DNA of 5,843 nt from Gammaproteobacteria bacterium (GCA_018903185.1 JAHIQV010000016.1:1-5843), one strand, 5' to 3'. Shown: positions 1-5,832, counted from the first letter of the stretch. Made by a program: numbers and translations. Notes: generated by a model from the sequence alone, not told the origin.

Positions 1-543
1 CAGAAAGAAGTCCAGCGCCTCGGTCATGAAACGCGTGTTGTCGGCCACGGTGTTGATGCCGGCTTCCGGGTTCATCTCGCACATCAGCAGCAGGTGGTCC
101 AGCCAGTGCGCGCCAGCGCCTTTCAGGCCATCGGGCCAGGGATCGGGGTTGGTGGTGCCGACGTCCGTGCCCACGTACTCCTTCATCGCGTATAGGCGCA
201 TTTCATGGCCGCTGGGCAGGTTGAACTGCAGCATCCGCCCGGTGGAAGGCAGCGTGCCTTCGGGCAGCATCGTGGTCTTCACGCCCCAGGCTTCGACGCT
301 TTTTTGCAGGGCGTCCAGGTCGGCGTCTTTCTCGACCTTGTAGGCCACGTGGTTCAGGCCGGCCTGGTCCGAGGGGGTCAGGATCAGCGAGAACTTGTCC
401 CACTCGTCCCAGCACTTGAGGTAGACGTTGCCCGCCTTGTCCTTCATGGTCGTCTTGAGGCCGAGCACGTTTTCGTAGTGCCGGACCGCGGCGTCCATGT
501 CCATCACTTTCAGGCTCGCGTGCCCGATGCGCATCACACCCAT
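1..543 (-). CDS. dmpB: Catechol 2,3-dioxygenase, N-terminal part (runs off left edge)
   Basis: Extradiol dioxygenase that opens catechol at the 2,3 bond to give 2-hydroxymuconic semialdehyde, the first meta-cleavage step after phenol hydroxylation. An open frame from ATG at 543 gives 181 residues with no stop before base 1; the family is about 305-315 residues, so roughly the last 40% lies outside. The start [17 protein letters not shown] is the typical opening of the first vicinal-oxygen-chelate domain. [15 protein letters not shown] (41-55), [11 protein letters not shown] (109-119) and [11 protein letters not shown] (147-157) follow; H150 aligns with the first iron ligand (H153 of XylE). 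The other two ligands are beyond the edge. The sequence looks closer to the beta-proteobacterial type (TbuE-like, subfamily I.2.C as I recall it) than to XylE. A good Shine-Dalgarno, AGGAGA, precedes the ATG, and dmpQ ends 22 bases upstream. Family assignment is secure; subfamily is from memory. Confidence 0.96.
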   Translation of the reverse strand, partial: MGVMRIGHASLKVMDMDAAVRHYENVLGLKTTMKDKAGNVYLKCWDEWDKFSLILTPSDQAGLNHVAYKVEKDADLDALQKSVEAWGVKTTMLPEGTLPSTGRMLQFNLPSGHEMRLYAMKEYVGTDVGTTNPDPWPDGLKGAGAHWLDHLLLMCEMNPEAGINTVADNTRFMTEALDFFL

Positions 544-565
544 GATTTGTCTCCTGTGAGTTGGT

Positions 566-937
566 TTACTGCTGCTGAGGGATCGGGCTGGCAGTCGCAG
601 ACTCTGCGCGCCCTTTTGAAAACGGTTTCTCCAACTTGCCGGCCACCTCCAGGTGCACCGGTGTCTGGGGCGCCACGCGGCAGGCCAGCGTGTAGCCCAG
701 GCGTTCTTCTTCTCGCGTCACGTGGGCGCGACTGATCGGACCGAGGGCCTTGGTATCGCCATCGAGGATGCGGACCTTGCAGACGCCGCAGCCACCGTTG
801 ACGCAGCCCACCGGGATGCCCTTGCGGCCCAGGCGCAACATGCCGGTGAGCAGGCTTTCGTTGGCGGCGCAGGGGAAGGTCTCGTCGGTCTGCGCGACGT
901 TCACGGCGAACTTGGGGCGGGTGTCGAAGAGGGACAT
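566..937 (-). CDS. dmpQ: 2Fe-2S ferredoxin, catechol 2,3-dioxygenase reactivating (XylT/DmpQ type)
   Basis: Small plant-type ferredoxin of 123 residues. In the xyl and dmp systems this protein re-reduces the active-site iron of catechol 2,3-dioxygenase after inactivation by oxidation or by substituted catechols. It lies directly upstream of dmpB here, as expected for that job. The cluster ligands are visible as C45-x4-C50-x2-C53 ([10 protein letters not shown]) and C86 in YTLACRV; C23 is an extra cysteine outside the motif. The start [10 protein letters not shown] at 937 was chosen because the same frame upstream is only the shadow of dmpP, and because the ATG falls 5 bases after the dmpP stop. 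There is no convincing Shine-Dalgarno (TGTGACGGCC before ATG), so translation probably depends on coupling to dmpP. The tail after about residue 105 ([11 protein letters not shown] onward) is polar and ends in QQQ; it looks disordered. Confidence 0.94.
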   Translation of the reverse strand: MSLFDTRPKFAVNVAQTDETFPCAANESLLTGMLRLGRKGIPVGCVNGGCGVCKVRILDGDTKALGPISRAHVTREEERLGYTLACRVAPQTPVHLEVAGKLEKPFSKGRAESATASPIPQQQ

Positions 938-942
938 GGCCG

Positions 943-2004
943 TCACACCCGCTGGAAGAGAGGGCTGCGCGTGGCCTGTGCATCGGCCGCCGAGAGGAAC
1001 TTCTCGGTGTAGATGTCGCGTTCGAACAGGCGACCCTGCATCAGGGTCGTGATGCAGGCTTCGATCATGGGCGGCGGTCCGCACAGGTAGGCTTTGCGAC
1101 CGGCGAAGTTGCCGTTGAAGTGCACCTTGGCGGCCTCGTGCACGAAGCCGCGCAGGCCGTCCCAGTCCGAGCCCTCGGGCTCGTGCGAGAGCACCGGCAC
1201 GTACGTGAAGTTGGCGTGCTGCGCGGCGAGCGCGCGGAACTCGGCGTCGTAGTACAGCTCCTCGCGCGAACGTTGTCCGTAGACCAGGGTGATCGGCAGC
1301 GTGCAGCCGCGCGCGAGCAGGTCCGTGATCATCGAGCGCGGACTCGACAGGCCCGAGCCGCCGGCCATGAACAGCATGGGCTGTTGCGCCGATTCGCGCA
1401 CAAAGAAGCGGCCGTAGGGGCCGGCCACACGCAGACGGTCGCCGGTCTTCAGCTGCTCGTGCAGCCAGGTGGTGCCGGCGCCGCCGGGCAGCCTGCGCAC
1501 GTTCAGCTCGATGCTCTTCGTGGCGTTCACATCGGCGGGGTGATTGGCGATCGAGAAGGCGCGGCTGCCCACGCCCGGGATCTCCACCTGCACGTACTGC
1601 CCGGCCTGAAAGTCGATGGCTTTGTCCAGCTGCAGATGGATCGCCTTGATCGTGGGCGTGAGGTCCTCGATGCGGCTGACCGTGGCGGCGAAGTCGCGCA
1701 CCGGGATCACGCGCGCATCGGGCTCCTCGTCGATGTCGGCCTCGATGGTGGTGTCGCTCTGCAGCGTGCAGCAACAGGCCAGCGTCTTGCCGTCGTCGCG
1801 CTCGAATTCCATCAGGGCGAACGGGTTGGCCGCGCCGTGGTCCACCTCGCCGTCGCACACCTGCACCTTGCAGGACCCGCACAGACCGTGCCCGCAGGCG
1901 TGCGGCAGGTAGATGCCCTGCCGCAGCGCCGCGTCGAGCACGGTCTGGCCTTCCTCGACCTCGATGGTCGCGCCCAGGGGTTCAATGGTCAGTTGGTAGC
2001 TCAT
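943..2004 (-). CDS. dmpP: Phenol hydroxylase reductase component P5
   Basis: NADH-dependent reductase that feeds electrons to the di-iron centre of the DmpLNO hydroxylase; 353 residues, the usual family length. An N-terminal 2Fe-2S ferredoxin domain (about 1-95) has C37-x4-C42-x2-C45 (ACGHGLCGSC) and C77 in TLACCC. The FAD domain (about 100-200) shows AGQYVQVE (134-141) and the flavin-binding RAFSIAN (148-154). The NAD domain (about 207-340) shows MAGGSGLSSPRSM (213-225) and CGPPPMIEA (308-316), with the C-terminal EKF (334-336) typical of this reductase superfamily. The frame is open to 2220, but MSYQLTIEP at 2004 matches the family start, and the residues before it are a shadow of dmpO. dmpO ends 7 bases upstream. 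The Shine-Dalgarno is weak (GAGC about 8 bases ahead), so coupling to dmpO translation is likely. Confidence 0.97.
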   Translation of the reverse strand: MSYQLTIEPLGATIEVEEGQTVLDAALRQGIYLPHACGHGLCGSCKVQVCDGEVDHGAANPFALMEFERDDGKTLACCCTLQSDTTIEADIDEEPDARVIPVRDFAATVSRIEDLTPTIKAIHLQLDKAIDFQAGQYVQVEIPGVGSRAFSIANHPADVNATKSIELNVRRLPGGAGTTWLHEQLKTGDRLRVAGPYGRFFVRESAQQPMLFMAGGSGLSSPRSMITDLLARGCTLPITLVYGQRSREELYYDAEFRALAAQHANFTYVPVLSHEPEGSDWDGLRGFVHEAAKVHFNGNFAGRKAYLCGPPPMIEACITTLMQGRLFERDIYTEKFLSAADAQATRSPLFQRV

Positions 2005-2011
2005 GGACAGC

Positions 2012-2368
2012 TCAGCTGAAGGATCCCTTGATGCCGGTGAGGCCGGGCGTGCGGAAGCGGATCGCGTCCTTGTGTTGCAGGCCGTTGTCGGCCAGCGACT
2101 TCGCCGGATCGGGCTGCCAGGGCTGGCCCGACTTGAGCCACTCGACGCTGGACCAGTCGATGCGTTCGAAGTCCGGGTGCTCGCCATAGATGCCGGGCAA
2201 CACCGCGGTGGGCAGGGCACCGAAGGGCATGTCGGGTGGCAGCGGCAGGCAGAAGGGCGCGCAGAACATCAGGTGGTCTTCCCAGCCGATGTAGAGCAGG
2301 GGCGCGGGAAAGTTCTCGCGCACATCCTTGGCCGGGAAGTTGTAGTCAGAGATGGCGACGACGCTCAT
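2012..2368 (-). CDS. dmpO: Phenol hydroxylase gamma subunit P4
   Basis: Smallest subunit of the (alpha-beta-gamma)2 hydroxylase core, which packs on the alpha subunit; it carries no cofactor. The 118 residues match the roughly 119 expected. Recognisable stretches are MSVVAISDYNFPAKDVRENF at the start, LLYIGWEDHLMFCAPFC (24-40), and a C-terminal GLQHKDAIRFRTPGL segment shared across phenol hydroxylase P4 proteins. The ATG overlaps the dmpN stop by 4 bases (ATGA at 2368-2365), a tight coupling that suits one-to-one production of alpha and gamma. It also has its own GGGAG about 7 bases ahead of the start. C36 and C40 lie close together, but I know of no metal role for them. Function rests on sequence resemblance and on its position between dmpN and dmpP. 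Confidence 0.95.
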   Translation of the reverse strand: MSVVAISDYNFPAKDVRENFPAPLLYIGWEDHLMFCAPFCLPLPPDMPFGALPTAVLPGIYGEHPDFERIDWSSVEWLKSGQPWQPDPAKSLADNGLQHKDAIRFRTPGLTGIKGSFS

Positions 2369-3951
2369 TTCGCGGCTCCCGGTTCGGTGGCGGCGGCCGT
2401 GGTGGCCGCGGGTGGGTCGCCACGCCAGGCGGCGAAGTTCTTCTGGTCTTCCGAGCCTTCGAAGTCGAAGTTGTCGCGGCCGACGTTCAGCTCGTAGTAG
2501 TCGAGCACCGCCATCAGCGGGTCGAAGCCCTCCACGGTCGGGTCGGTGCCGGGCTTGAAACAGTGGCCCTGGTAGATCTGGTGCACCGGCAGCCAGCTCT
2601 GCACGTATTTCTCGGGTTCGTGGTCGAAGATGCCCTTGCAGTGGTCCGAGCAGAAGTGGTACTTGTTGCCGAAGTAGTCGCTCTCGCGGTAGCAGATCTT
2701 GCTGGCGTCACCGGGTTCGGTGAACAGCATCGGGATCTGGCAGGTGGTGCACAGCATGGGCAGCGTCTTGTTGTAGAAGCGCTTGCCGGCCTGCTGCTGC
2801 TCGCGGAAATGCTCCAGCCGCGGGCGGTAGTGCTTGTCGAAGGTGTCGGGGTATTTCTCCGACAGCCAGGCCATCTCTTCTTCGGTGGGCACCCAGGTGT
2901 GGAAGGGCGCGGCCGCGTTGTAGTTGTAGAAGGTGTTCCAGGCCTGGTGGCTGATGTGGTCCTTGCCTTCGCAGGCGTCCTTCCAGCCCTTGGGCTCGCG
3001 GATGCCGTAGCGCGCCAGGTCCTTGAAGAGGGCGCCGCCGTTTTCTTCGGCGTACATCTCCCAGGCTTCCTTCCAGCTCATCACGCGTTTGGGCAGCATG
3101 TAGTCCTGCATCATGGCCACCAGGGTGAGCAGGCGGTAGCCGCGCCAGAACCATTTGTCGATCCAGCCCTGCACGATGGGCACGTTGGCCGGGTCCTGTT
3201 CCAGCAGGAACTTGATGCACTCGATGCCCAGCGTCATGTGGCGGCTCTCGTCGCTCTGCGCGCTGAAGCCGAAGGTGACGGTGCTCATGTCGCCGTTGTG
3301 CGCCGCGCCGCTCATGAAGGGTACGAACAGCAGGTTGGTCAGCACGTACTCGAACGAGAAGCTCACGGCCACCAGGAACTCGAACGGCCCACCGGTGATG
3401 GCGTCTTCGAAGAAGGACTTCGGCACGGAGAGGTACCAGACGCGGTCGAACCAGTGGTTCGAATGGTGCATGCCGTTGAAGTACTTGTTGTAGTGGCTGA
3501 TGGCGTGGGTTTCGGTCTGGTAGTGGCGCAGCTCGTCCACCGACTGCATCTGCGCGGCGACCCGCGCGCCCTCGCCGGTGAACTGGCGACCCACGTGAGC
3601 GAAGCCGCGGTGGGCGTAGTACTCCAGCGGCGTCACGCCCTGTATGAACAGCTTGAGTGCGTTGATGTATCGCGCATCGCTCACGCCGAGCTGGCCGTTG
3701 TTCTGCGCGAACGCCTCGATCACGGCGTAGAGCTTTTTCTCCTTCTCGCCCTGGTACTTCCAGTACGCATCCATGGTCAGGCGGAACGGGTCTTCCCATT
3801 TGTTCCAGTCGTGGATCTTGATGCCTTCGTATTTGTCGTACGGGAAGACCTTGTCCATCGGCTGGTAGGTGGTTTCCCAGCCGAGGCCGCGGGTCATGGC
3901 GGCATAGCGGTCTTTCAGACCGAGCTTTTTTCGGGTGACGCGGGTGTCCAT
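2365..3951 (-). CDS. dmpN: Phenol hydroxylase alpha subunit P3, di-iron oxygenase
   Basis: Catalytic subunit of a bacterial multicomponent monooxygenase; it hydroxylates phenol and methylphenols to catechols with O2 at a carboxylate-bridged di-iron centre. It has 528 residues against about 517 for DmpN. All six expected iron ligands are present by spacing: E110 (TPLEYYAHRGF), E140 and H143 (VDELRHYQ), E201 (SFSFEYVLTNL), and E235 and H238 (SDESRHMTLG). Four C-terminal cysteines, C401-x2-C404 and C434-x3-C438 (CTTC, HFCSDHC), form a YHS-like site probably binding zinc, as in the phenol hydroxylase structure. No signal peptide is present; the enzyme is cytosolic. The last 18 residues (from about 511) are rich in Ala, Pro and Thr and probably disordered; they account for the extra length. 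The start at 3951 has a strong AGGAGACAA. dmpM ends 23 bases upstream and dmpO overlaps the end. Intact and very likely active. Confidence 0.98.
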   Translation of the reverse strand: MDTRVTRKKLGLKDRYAAMTRGLGWETTYQPMDKVFPYDKYEGIKIHDWNKWEDPFRLTMDAYWKYQGEKEKKLYAVIEAFAQNNGQLGVSDARYINALKLFIQGVTPLEYYAHRGFAHVGRQFTGEGARVAAQMQSVDELRHYQTETHAISHYNKYFNGMHHSNHWFDRVWYLSVPKSFFEDAITGGPFEFLVAVSFSFEYVLTNLLFVPFMSGAAHNGDMSTVTFGFSAQSDESRHMTLGIECIKFLLEQDPANVPIVQGWIDKWFWRGYRLLTLVAMMQDYMLPKRVMSWKEAWEMYAEENGGALFKDLARYGIREPKGWKDACEGKDHISHQAWNTFYNYNAAAPFHTWVPTEEEMAWLSEKYPDTFDKHYRPRLEHFREQQQAGKRFYNKTLPMLCTTCQIPMLFTEPGDASKICYRESDYFGNKYHFCSDHCKGIFDHEPEKYVQSWLPVHQIYQGHCFKPGTDPTVEGFDPLMAVLDYYELNVGRDNFDFEGSEDQKNFAAWRGDPPAATTAAATEPGAAK

Positions 3952-3974
3952 GTTTGTCTCCTCTGTGGGGTTGT

Positions 3975-4244
3975 TCAGTGCCTCCAGCTCAGGGTGAGCT
4001 GGTCGTCGTCTTCGTCGATGTGGCCCGAGAGCGTCACCAGGTTGATGTGGATCTGCTGCAGGTCGTAGGGCCGGCCGGTCTGTTCCTCGATGGTCGAGCG
4101 GCGGATCGTCAGGCTGTTGGGCGCGTCGATCTTGACCAGGCCTGGCGAGTGCACGACCTGGGCGCCAGGGTTGTCTGCCACGATGGCGTCGATCACCGGG
4201 CGGGACTCTTCGTTGTGCTGAAAGGCGATGAATACGTTGGACAT
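3975..4244 (-). CDS. dmpM: Phenol hydroxylase coupling (regulatory) protein P2
   Basis: Cofactor-free effector protein of the MmoB/DmpM family, 89 residues (DmpM is about 90). It binds the hydroxylase near the di-iron site and couples NADH use and O2 activation to substrate hydroxylation. The opening MSNVFIAFQHNEESRPVID, the middle VVHSPGLVKIDAPNSLTIRR (31-50) and the IEEQTGRPYDLQQIHINL stretch (52-69) are typical of the family; the C-terminal acidic DEDDD run precedes LTLSW. There are no cysteines, consistent with the absence of a cofactor. A Shine-Dalgarno AAGGAA sits about 6 bases ahead of the ATG. The gap to dmpL is 22 bases and to dmpN 23 bases. Position between the beta and alpha subunit genes is the standard order. 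Confidence 0.96.
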   Translation of the reverse strand: MSNVFIAFQHNEESRPVIDAIVADNPGAQVVHSPGLVKIDAPNSLTIRRSTIEEQTGRPYDLQQIHINLVTLSGHIDEDDDQLTLSWRH

Positions 4245-4266
4245 GGGGTTTCCTTGTGGGCGGGAT

Positions 4267-5262
4267 TCAGAGGGCGAGGCCGGCTTTTTTGCAGCGCGCC
4301 CTGAACTGGTCCATCACCTCGCCCAGCGAGGCGGGTCCCTGGGCACCCAGCGCGAGGTCGGCCACCGGTGTCAGCGCGGCTTGTGCGCGGTCCGACCAGT
4401 CGCTCACCCACTGCGAGATCAGGGCGCGGTTGGCGTCTGACTCGGCCGCGGCCACTTTCACCAGCGCGTCGACCCAGCGTGCCGTCTCGTCGTGCCACTC
4501 GGGCATGAAGCTGGTCAGCATGGCCACCGCCGTGCCACCTTGGACGGCAATGTGGTCGTCCACGAAGTGGGTGTAGACCAGCGGGTACAGCAGGCCGTCG
4601 AGCGCCAGGTTTTGCGCCACGAACAGTTCGAACGGGTCCTGCAGCACCAGCGTGTCTTCAACGTAGCGGCGCAGGCCCTGCCAGTGCGGGTCGTCCAGCC
4701 AGGCCTGCTTGCCGGCGTCCAGCGCCTCCGGCTCGGCCATCGCCAGGCCGAGGCGGGTGAGGTACTGCGCCACCCCCAGGTTGTCCATGGCGTGGAACAT
4801 GGCGGGTGCGGTGAAGGCCGTCCCAAAGCCGTAGGCGGCGATGGACGCGTTGTTCATGTTGGCGCCCCAGGCCGCGTGCCGCAACGGCAGCAGCACCCGC
4901 AGGGCCTTCTCGCGCACCGCGTCCGGGATCATGGCGACCATGCCGCGCGATTCGACGAACTGGAAGCTGGACTCCACCGCGTCCTGCTGGCGCGCCCGCG
5001 TCATGGTCCAGGTGGCGTAATAGAACTGGCGCGGGTCCTTGAGCACGTACCAGTCGGCCAGCACCACACGGCTGCGCGCGGCGTCGAACAGTTCGTGCGC
5101 CGGGTCCCAGGTCGGGCGGTAGTGGAAGTTCGTCATCGGCTGGGCGCCGAAGGTGGCTTCCTGGTAGCGCGAGGCCACCTTGTCGCCGCCCATGTGCTGC
5201 GCCACGTGGGCGTAGGTGTTGCGCAGCGGTGTGATCTCGCGCGCCTGCAGATCGATGTTCAT
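4267..5262 (-). CDS. dmpL: Phenol hydroxylase beta subunit P1
   Basis: Beta subunit of the hydroxylase core, 331 residues, the normal length. It has the same helical fold as the alpha subunit but does not bind iron: the ExxH ligand pairs seen in DmpN are missing here, as is usual for the family, so its role is structural. Recognisable segments are REITPLRNTYAHVAQHMGGD near the N-terminus (8-27), FHYRPTWDPAHELFD (46-60), DWYVLKDPRQFYYATW (70-85), the WGANMNNASIAAYGFG stretch (132-147) and LQDPFELFVAQNLALDGLLY (207-226). The start at 5262 is supported by a strong AGGAG (in CAGGAGACAAGACCC) about 9 bases ahead of the ATG. dmpK ends 42 bases upstream, the widest gap inside the operon, and dmpM begins 22 bases downstream. 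Confidence 0.97.
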   Translation of the reverse strand: MNIDLQAREITPLRNTYAHVAQHMGGDKVASRYQEATFGAQPMTNFHYRPTWDPAHELFDAARSRVVLADWYVLKDPRQFYYATWTMTRARQQDAVESSFQFVESRGMVAMIPDAVREKALRVLLPLRHAAWGANMNNASIAAYGFGTAFTAPAMFHAMDNLGVAQYLTRLGLAMAEPEALDAGKQAWLDDPHWQGLRRYVEDTLVLQDPFELFVAQNLALDGLLYPLVYTHFVDDHIAVQGGTAVAMLTSFMPEWHDETARWVDALVKVAAAESDANRALISQWVSDWSDRAQAALTPVADLALGAQGPASLGEVMDQFRARCKKAGLAL

Positions 5263-5304
5263 CGGGTCTTGTCTCCTGGAGTTGTGGGGGCTGTGCGCCG
5301 GTCT

Positions 5305-5514
5305 TCAGTCTTCGCGCCAGATCACCTGGTGCCTGGCGCAGAACTCGTCGAACGCCGCCGCGGGCAGCATCAGTTCCACCGCCAGTTCGGGCCAGCCGAT
5401 CGAGAACTCGAAGCTGACCAGGCCATCGCCGCGGCGCTCCAGCAGGCGCACGTAGCGGCGCTGCAGGTCCACGGTGGGCAGGTTCTGGGATTCGGGGGTG
5501 GTGGCAGTGGTCAT
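5305..5514 (-). CDS. dmpK: Phenol hydroxylase assembly protein P0
   Basis: First gene of the operon. DmpK-type proteins are not part of the active enzyme in vitro but bind the hydroxylase and help insert iron into the alpha subunit. The family core is clear: DLQRRYVRLLERRGDGLVSF (16-35) and the hallmark IGWPELAVELMLP (39-51), ending AFDEFCARHQVIW. I chose the ATG at 5514 (MTTATTPESQ, 69 residues), although the frame is open to an ATG at 5547. That upstream ATG overlaps the -12 element of the sigma-54 promoter, so it would lie upstream of the predicted transcript start near 5532. The product is then shorter than the roughly 90 residues of Pseudomonas DmpK; the difference is in the variable N-terminus. 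No Shine-Dalgarno precedes this ATG (the upstream bases are CAACCCGCCCGACC), and the predicted leader is under 20 bases. Confidence 0.9.
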   Translation of the reverse strand: MTTATTPESQNLPTVDLQRRYVRLLERRGDGLVSFEFSIGWPELAVELMLPAAAFDEFCARHQVIWRED

Positions 5515-5542
5515 GGTCGGGCGGGTTGGACACGGCTGCTCT

Positions 5543-5558
5543 TGCACGGGGTGTGCCT
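5543..5558 (-). promoter_or_regulatory. Sigma-54 (-24/-12) promoter of the phenol operon
   Basis: Read on the minus strand: AGGCACACCCCGTGCA. The invariant GG (5557-5556) and GC (5545-5544) are exactly 10 bases apart, and the flanking CAC after GG and T before GC match the consensus TGGCACG-N4-TTGCW. This predicts a transcript start near 5532-5533, just upstream of the dmpK ATG at 5514. Phenol operons of this order are typically driven by sigma-54 RNA polymerase with a phenol-sensing NtrC-type activator (DmpR/XylR class), which fits both the site and its place. The match is direct sequence evidence; use in the cell is inferred. Confidence 0.85.
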
Positions 5559-5576
5559 GAATCGACTCGAACCGGT

Positions 5577-5611
5577 AAAAATCTCGATATTTAAGGGAAA
5601 ACCCCTAAAAA
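5577..5611. promoter_or_regulatory. Phased A/T tracts upstream of the -24 element (possible bend)
   Basis: Runs of A or T are centred at about 5579 (AAAAA), 5590 (ATTT), 5599 (AAAA) and 5609 (AAAAA), that is 9-11 bases apart, in an otherwise GC-rich sequence. In-phase tracts of this kind bend DNA. The stretch lies between the promoter and the candidate activator sites, where IHF usually bends the DNA in such promoters. I found no clean match to the IHF consensus here by eye. Bending is an inference. Confidence 0.4.
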
Positions 5612-5639
5612 TCCCGATTCCCAACAGGCGGGTTTTCCC
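5595..5639. repeat. 10-base inverted repeat GGGAAAACCC / GGGTTTTCCC
   Basis: GGGAAAACCC at 5595-5604 is the exact reverse complement of GGGTTTTCCC at 5630-5639, with 25 bases between. The right arm is also the inner hairpin of the palindrome at 5620-5649, so the two pairings exclude each other. The function is unknown; the region lies upstream of the operon's predicted transcript start. Confidence 0.45.
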
Positions 5640-5649
5640 GGGTGTTGGG
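5620..5649. repeat. Interrupted palindrome between promoter and activator sites
   Basis: CCCAACA (5620-5626) pairs perfectly with TGTTGGG (5643-5649). Nested inside, CGGG (5629-5632) pairs with CCCG (5637-5640) around a TTTT loop, with GG opposite GG between the two stems. It lies about 100 bases upstream of the predicted transcript start. It could be an operator or a hairpin. A terminator is less likely because the nearest T-run on the minus strand is 8 bases beyond the stem. Confidence 0.5.
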
Positions 5650-5700
5650 GGTCCATCAGGCCTGTCAAGCACCGTTCAACACCTGGAAACACAAAACAAT

Positions 5701-5716
5701 TTCACGAAATCGTCGA
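5701..5716. promoter_or_regulatory. Candidate proximal activator site (second UAS)
   Basis: TTCACGAAATCGTCGA shares 11 of 16 positions with the distal candidate, including the central GAAAT, but only 9 of 16 with the ideal palindrome. The two begin 31 bases apart, about three helical turns, which is the arrangement of the paired UAS of XylR and DmpR promoters. The bases 5699-5710 also form a short perfect palindrome (ATTTC-AC-GAAAT). On its own the match would be weak; the spacing is what supports it. Confidence 0.4.
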
Positions 5717-5731
5717 TGTCCTGGTCGGATT

Positions 5732-5747
5732 TTGATGAAATGGTGAA
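5732..5747. promoter_or_regulatory. Candidate distal activator site (DmpR/XylR-like UAS)
   Basis: TTGATGAAATGGTGAA matches 12 of 16 positions of the ideal XylR/DmpR palindrome TTGATCAATTGATCAA (consensus recalled from memory). It is about 200-215 bases upstream of the predicted operon start, a little farther than the 120-180 usual in Pseudomonas. It would be the stronger of two sites for the phenol-responsive enhancer-binding protein. Confidence 0.55.
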
Positions 5748-5770
5748 GTCCGCCAGGAACCTGGGCTGGC

Positions 5771-5799
5771 TTGCTCCGGAGGCTGCCTGCGGTCAAAAT
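5771..5799 (+). promoter_or_regulatory. Tentative sigma-70 promoter of the divergent gene
   Basis: TTGCTC (5771-5776, 3 of 6 to TTGACA) is followed after 17 bases by CAAAAT (5794-5799, 4 of 6 to TATAAT). A start near 5806 would leave a leader of about 40 bases before the gene implied by the Shine-Dalgarno at 5833-5837. The match is weak and rests mainly on position. Confidence 0.25.
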
Positions 5800-5832
5800 A
5801 TCGAGAATTCTGGCGAACACAGCCCGATGTAC

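Larger units (their letters stand above)
5582..5806. repeat. 11-base inverted repeat bracketing the control region
   Basis: TCTCGATATTT at 5582-5592 and its exact reverse complement AAATATCGAGA at 5796-5806 sit at the two ends of the control region. One is about 25 bases upstream of the sigma-54 -24 element, the other over the likely -10/start area of the divergent gene. No other copy was noticed in the window. It could be a pair of sites for one regulator acting on both promoters. Confidence 0.4.

Noticed and set aside
566..1882. Long minus-strand frame that could suggest a 438-residue dmpQ fusion
   Set aside because: Only the last 123 residues, from 937, look like a protein. The upstream part is Arg/Ala-rich and out of frame with the real reductase, so it is a shadow and not a fusion.
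1120..2019. 299-residue plus-strand open frame opposite dmpP
   Set aside because: Shadow of dmpP caused by third-position GC bias; low-complexity translation with no recognisable motif.
2005..2220. Upstream extension of the dmpP frame to an ATG at 2220
   Set aside because: The extra 72 residues are Ser/Arg/Pro-rich shadow of dmpO, and the family start MSYQLTIEP lies at 2004.
2236..4068. 610-residue plus-strand open frame opposite dmpN, dmpO and dmpM
   Set aside because: It is the antisense shadow of GC-rich dmpN/dmpO. Its composition is Val/Leu/Ala/His-rich with no domain, no good ribosome binding site, and it covers genes with clear family motifs.
4267..5262. Loss of iron ligands in dmpL as a sign of an inactive gene
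   Set aside because: Beta subunits of this family normally lack the ligands; the gene is full length with intact family segments.
5602..5639. Possible G-quadruplex on the minus strand from four G-runs
   Set aside because: The runs at 5639-5637, 5622-5620, 5615-5613 and 5605-5602 would need a 14-base first loop, and the inverted repeats explain the same bases better.
5602..5649. Rho-independent terminator upstream of the operon
   Set aside because: The stem is imperfect, and the minus-strand T-run begins 8 bases beyond it rather than directly after. No leftward gene ends here within the window.
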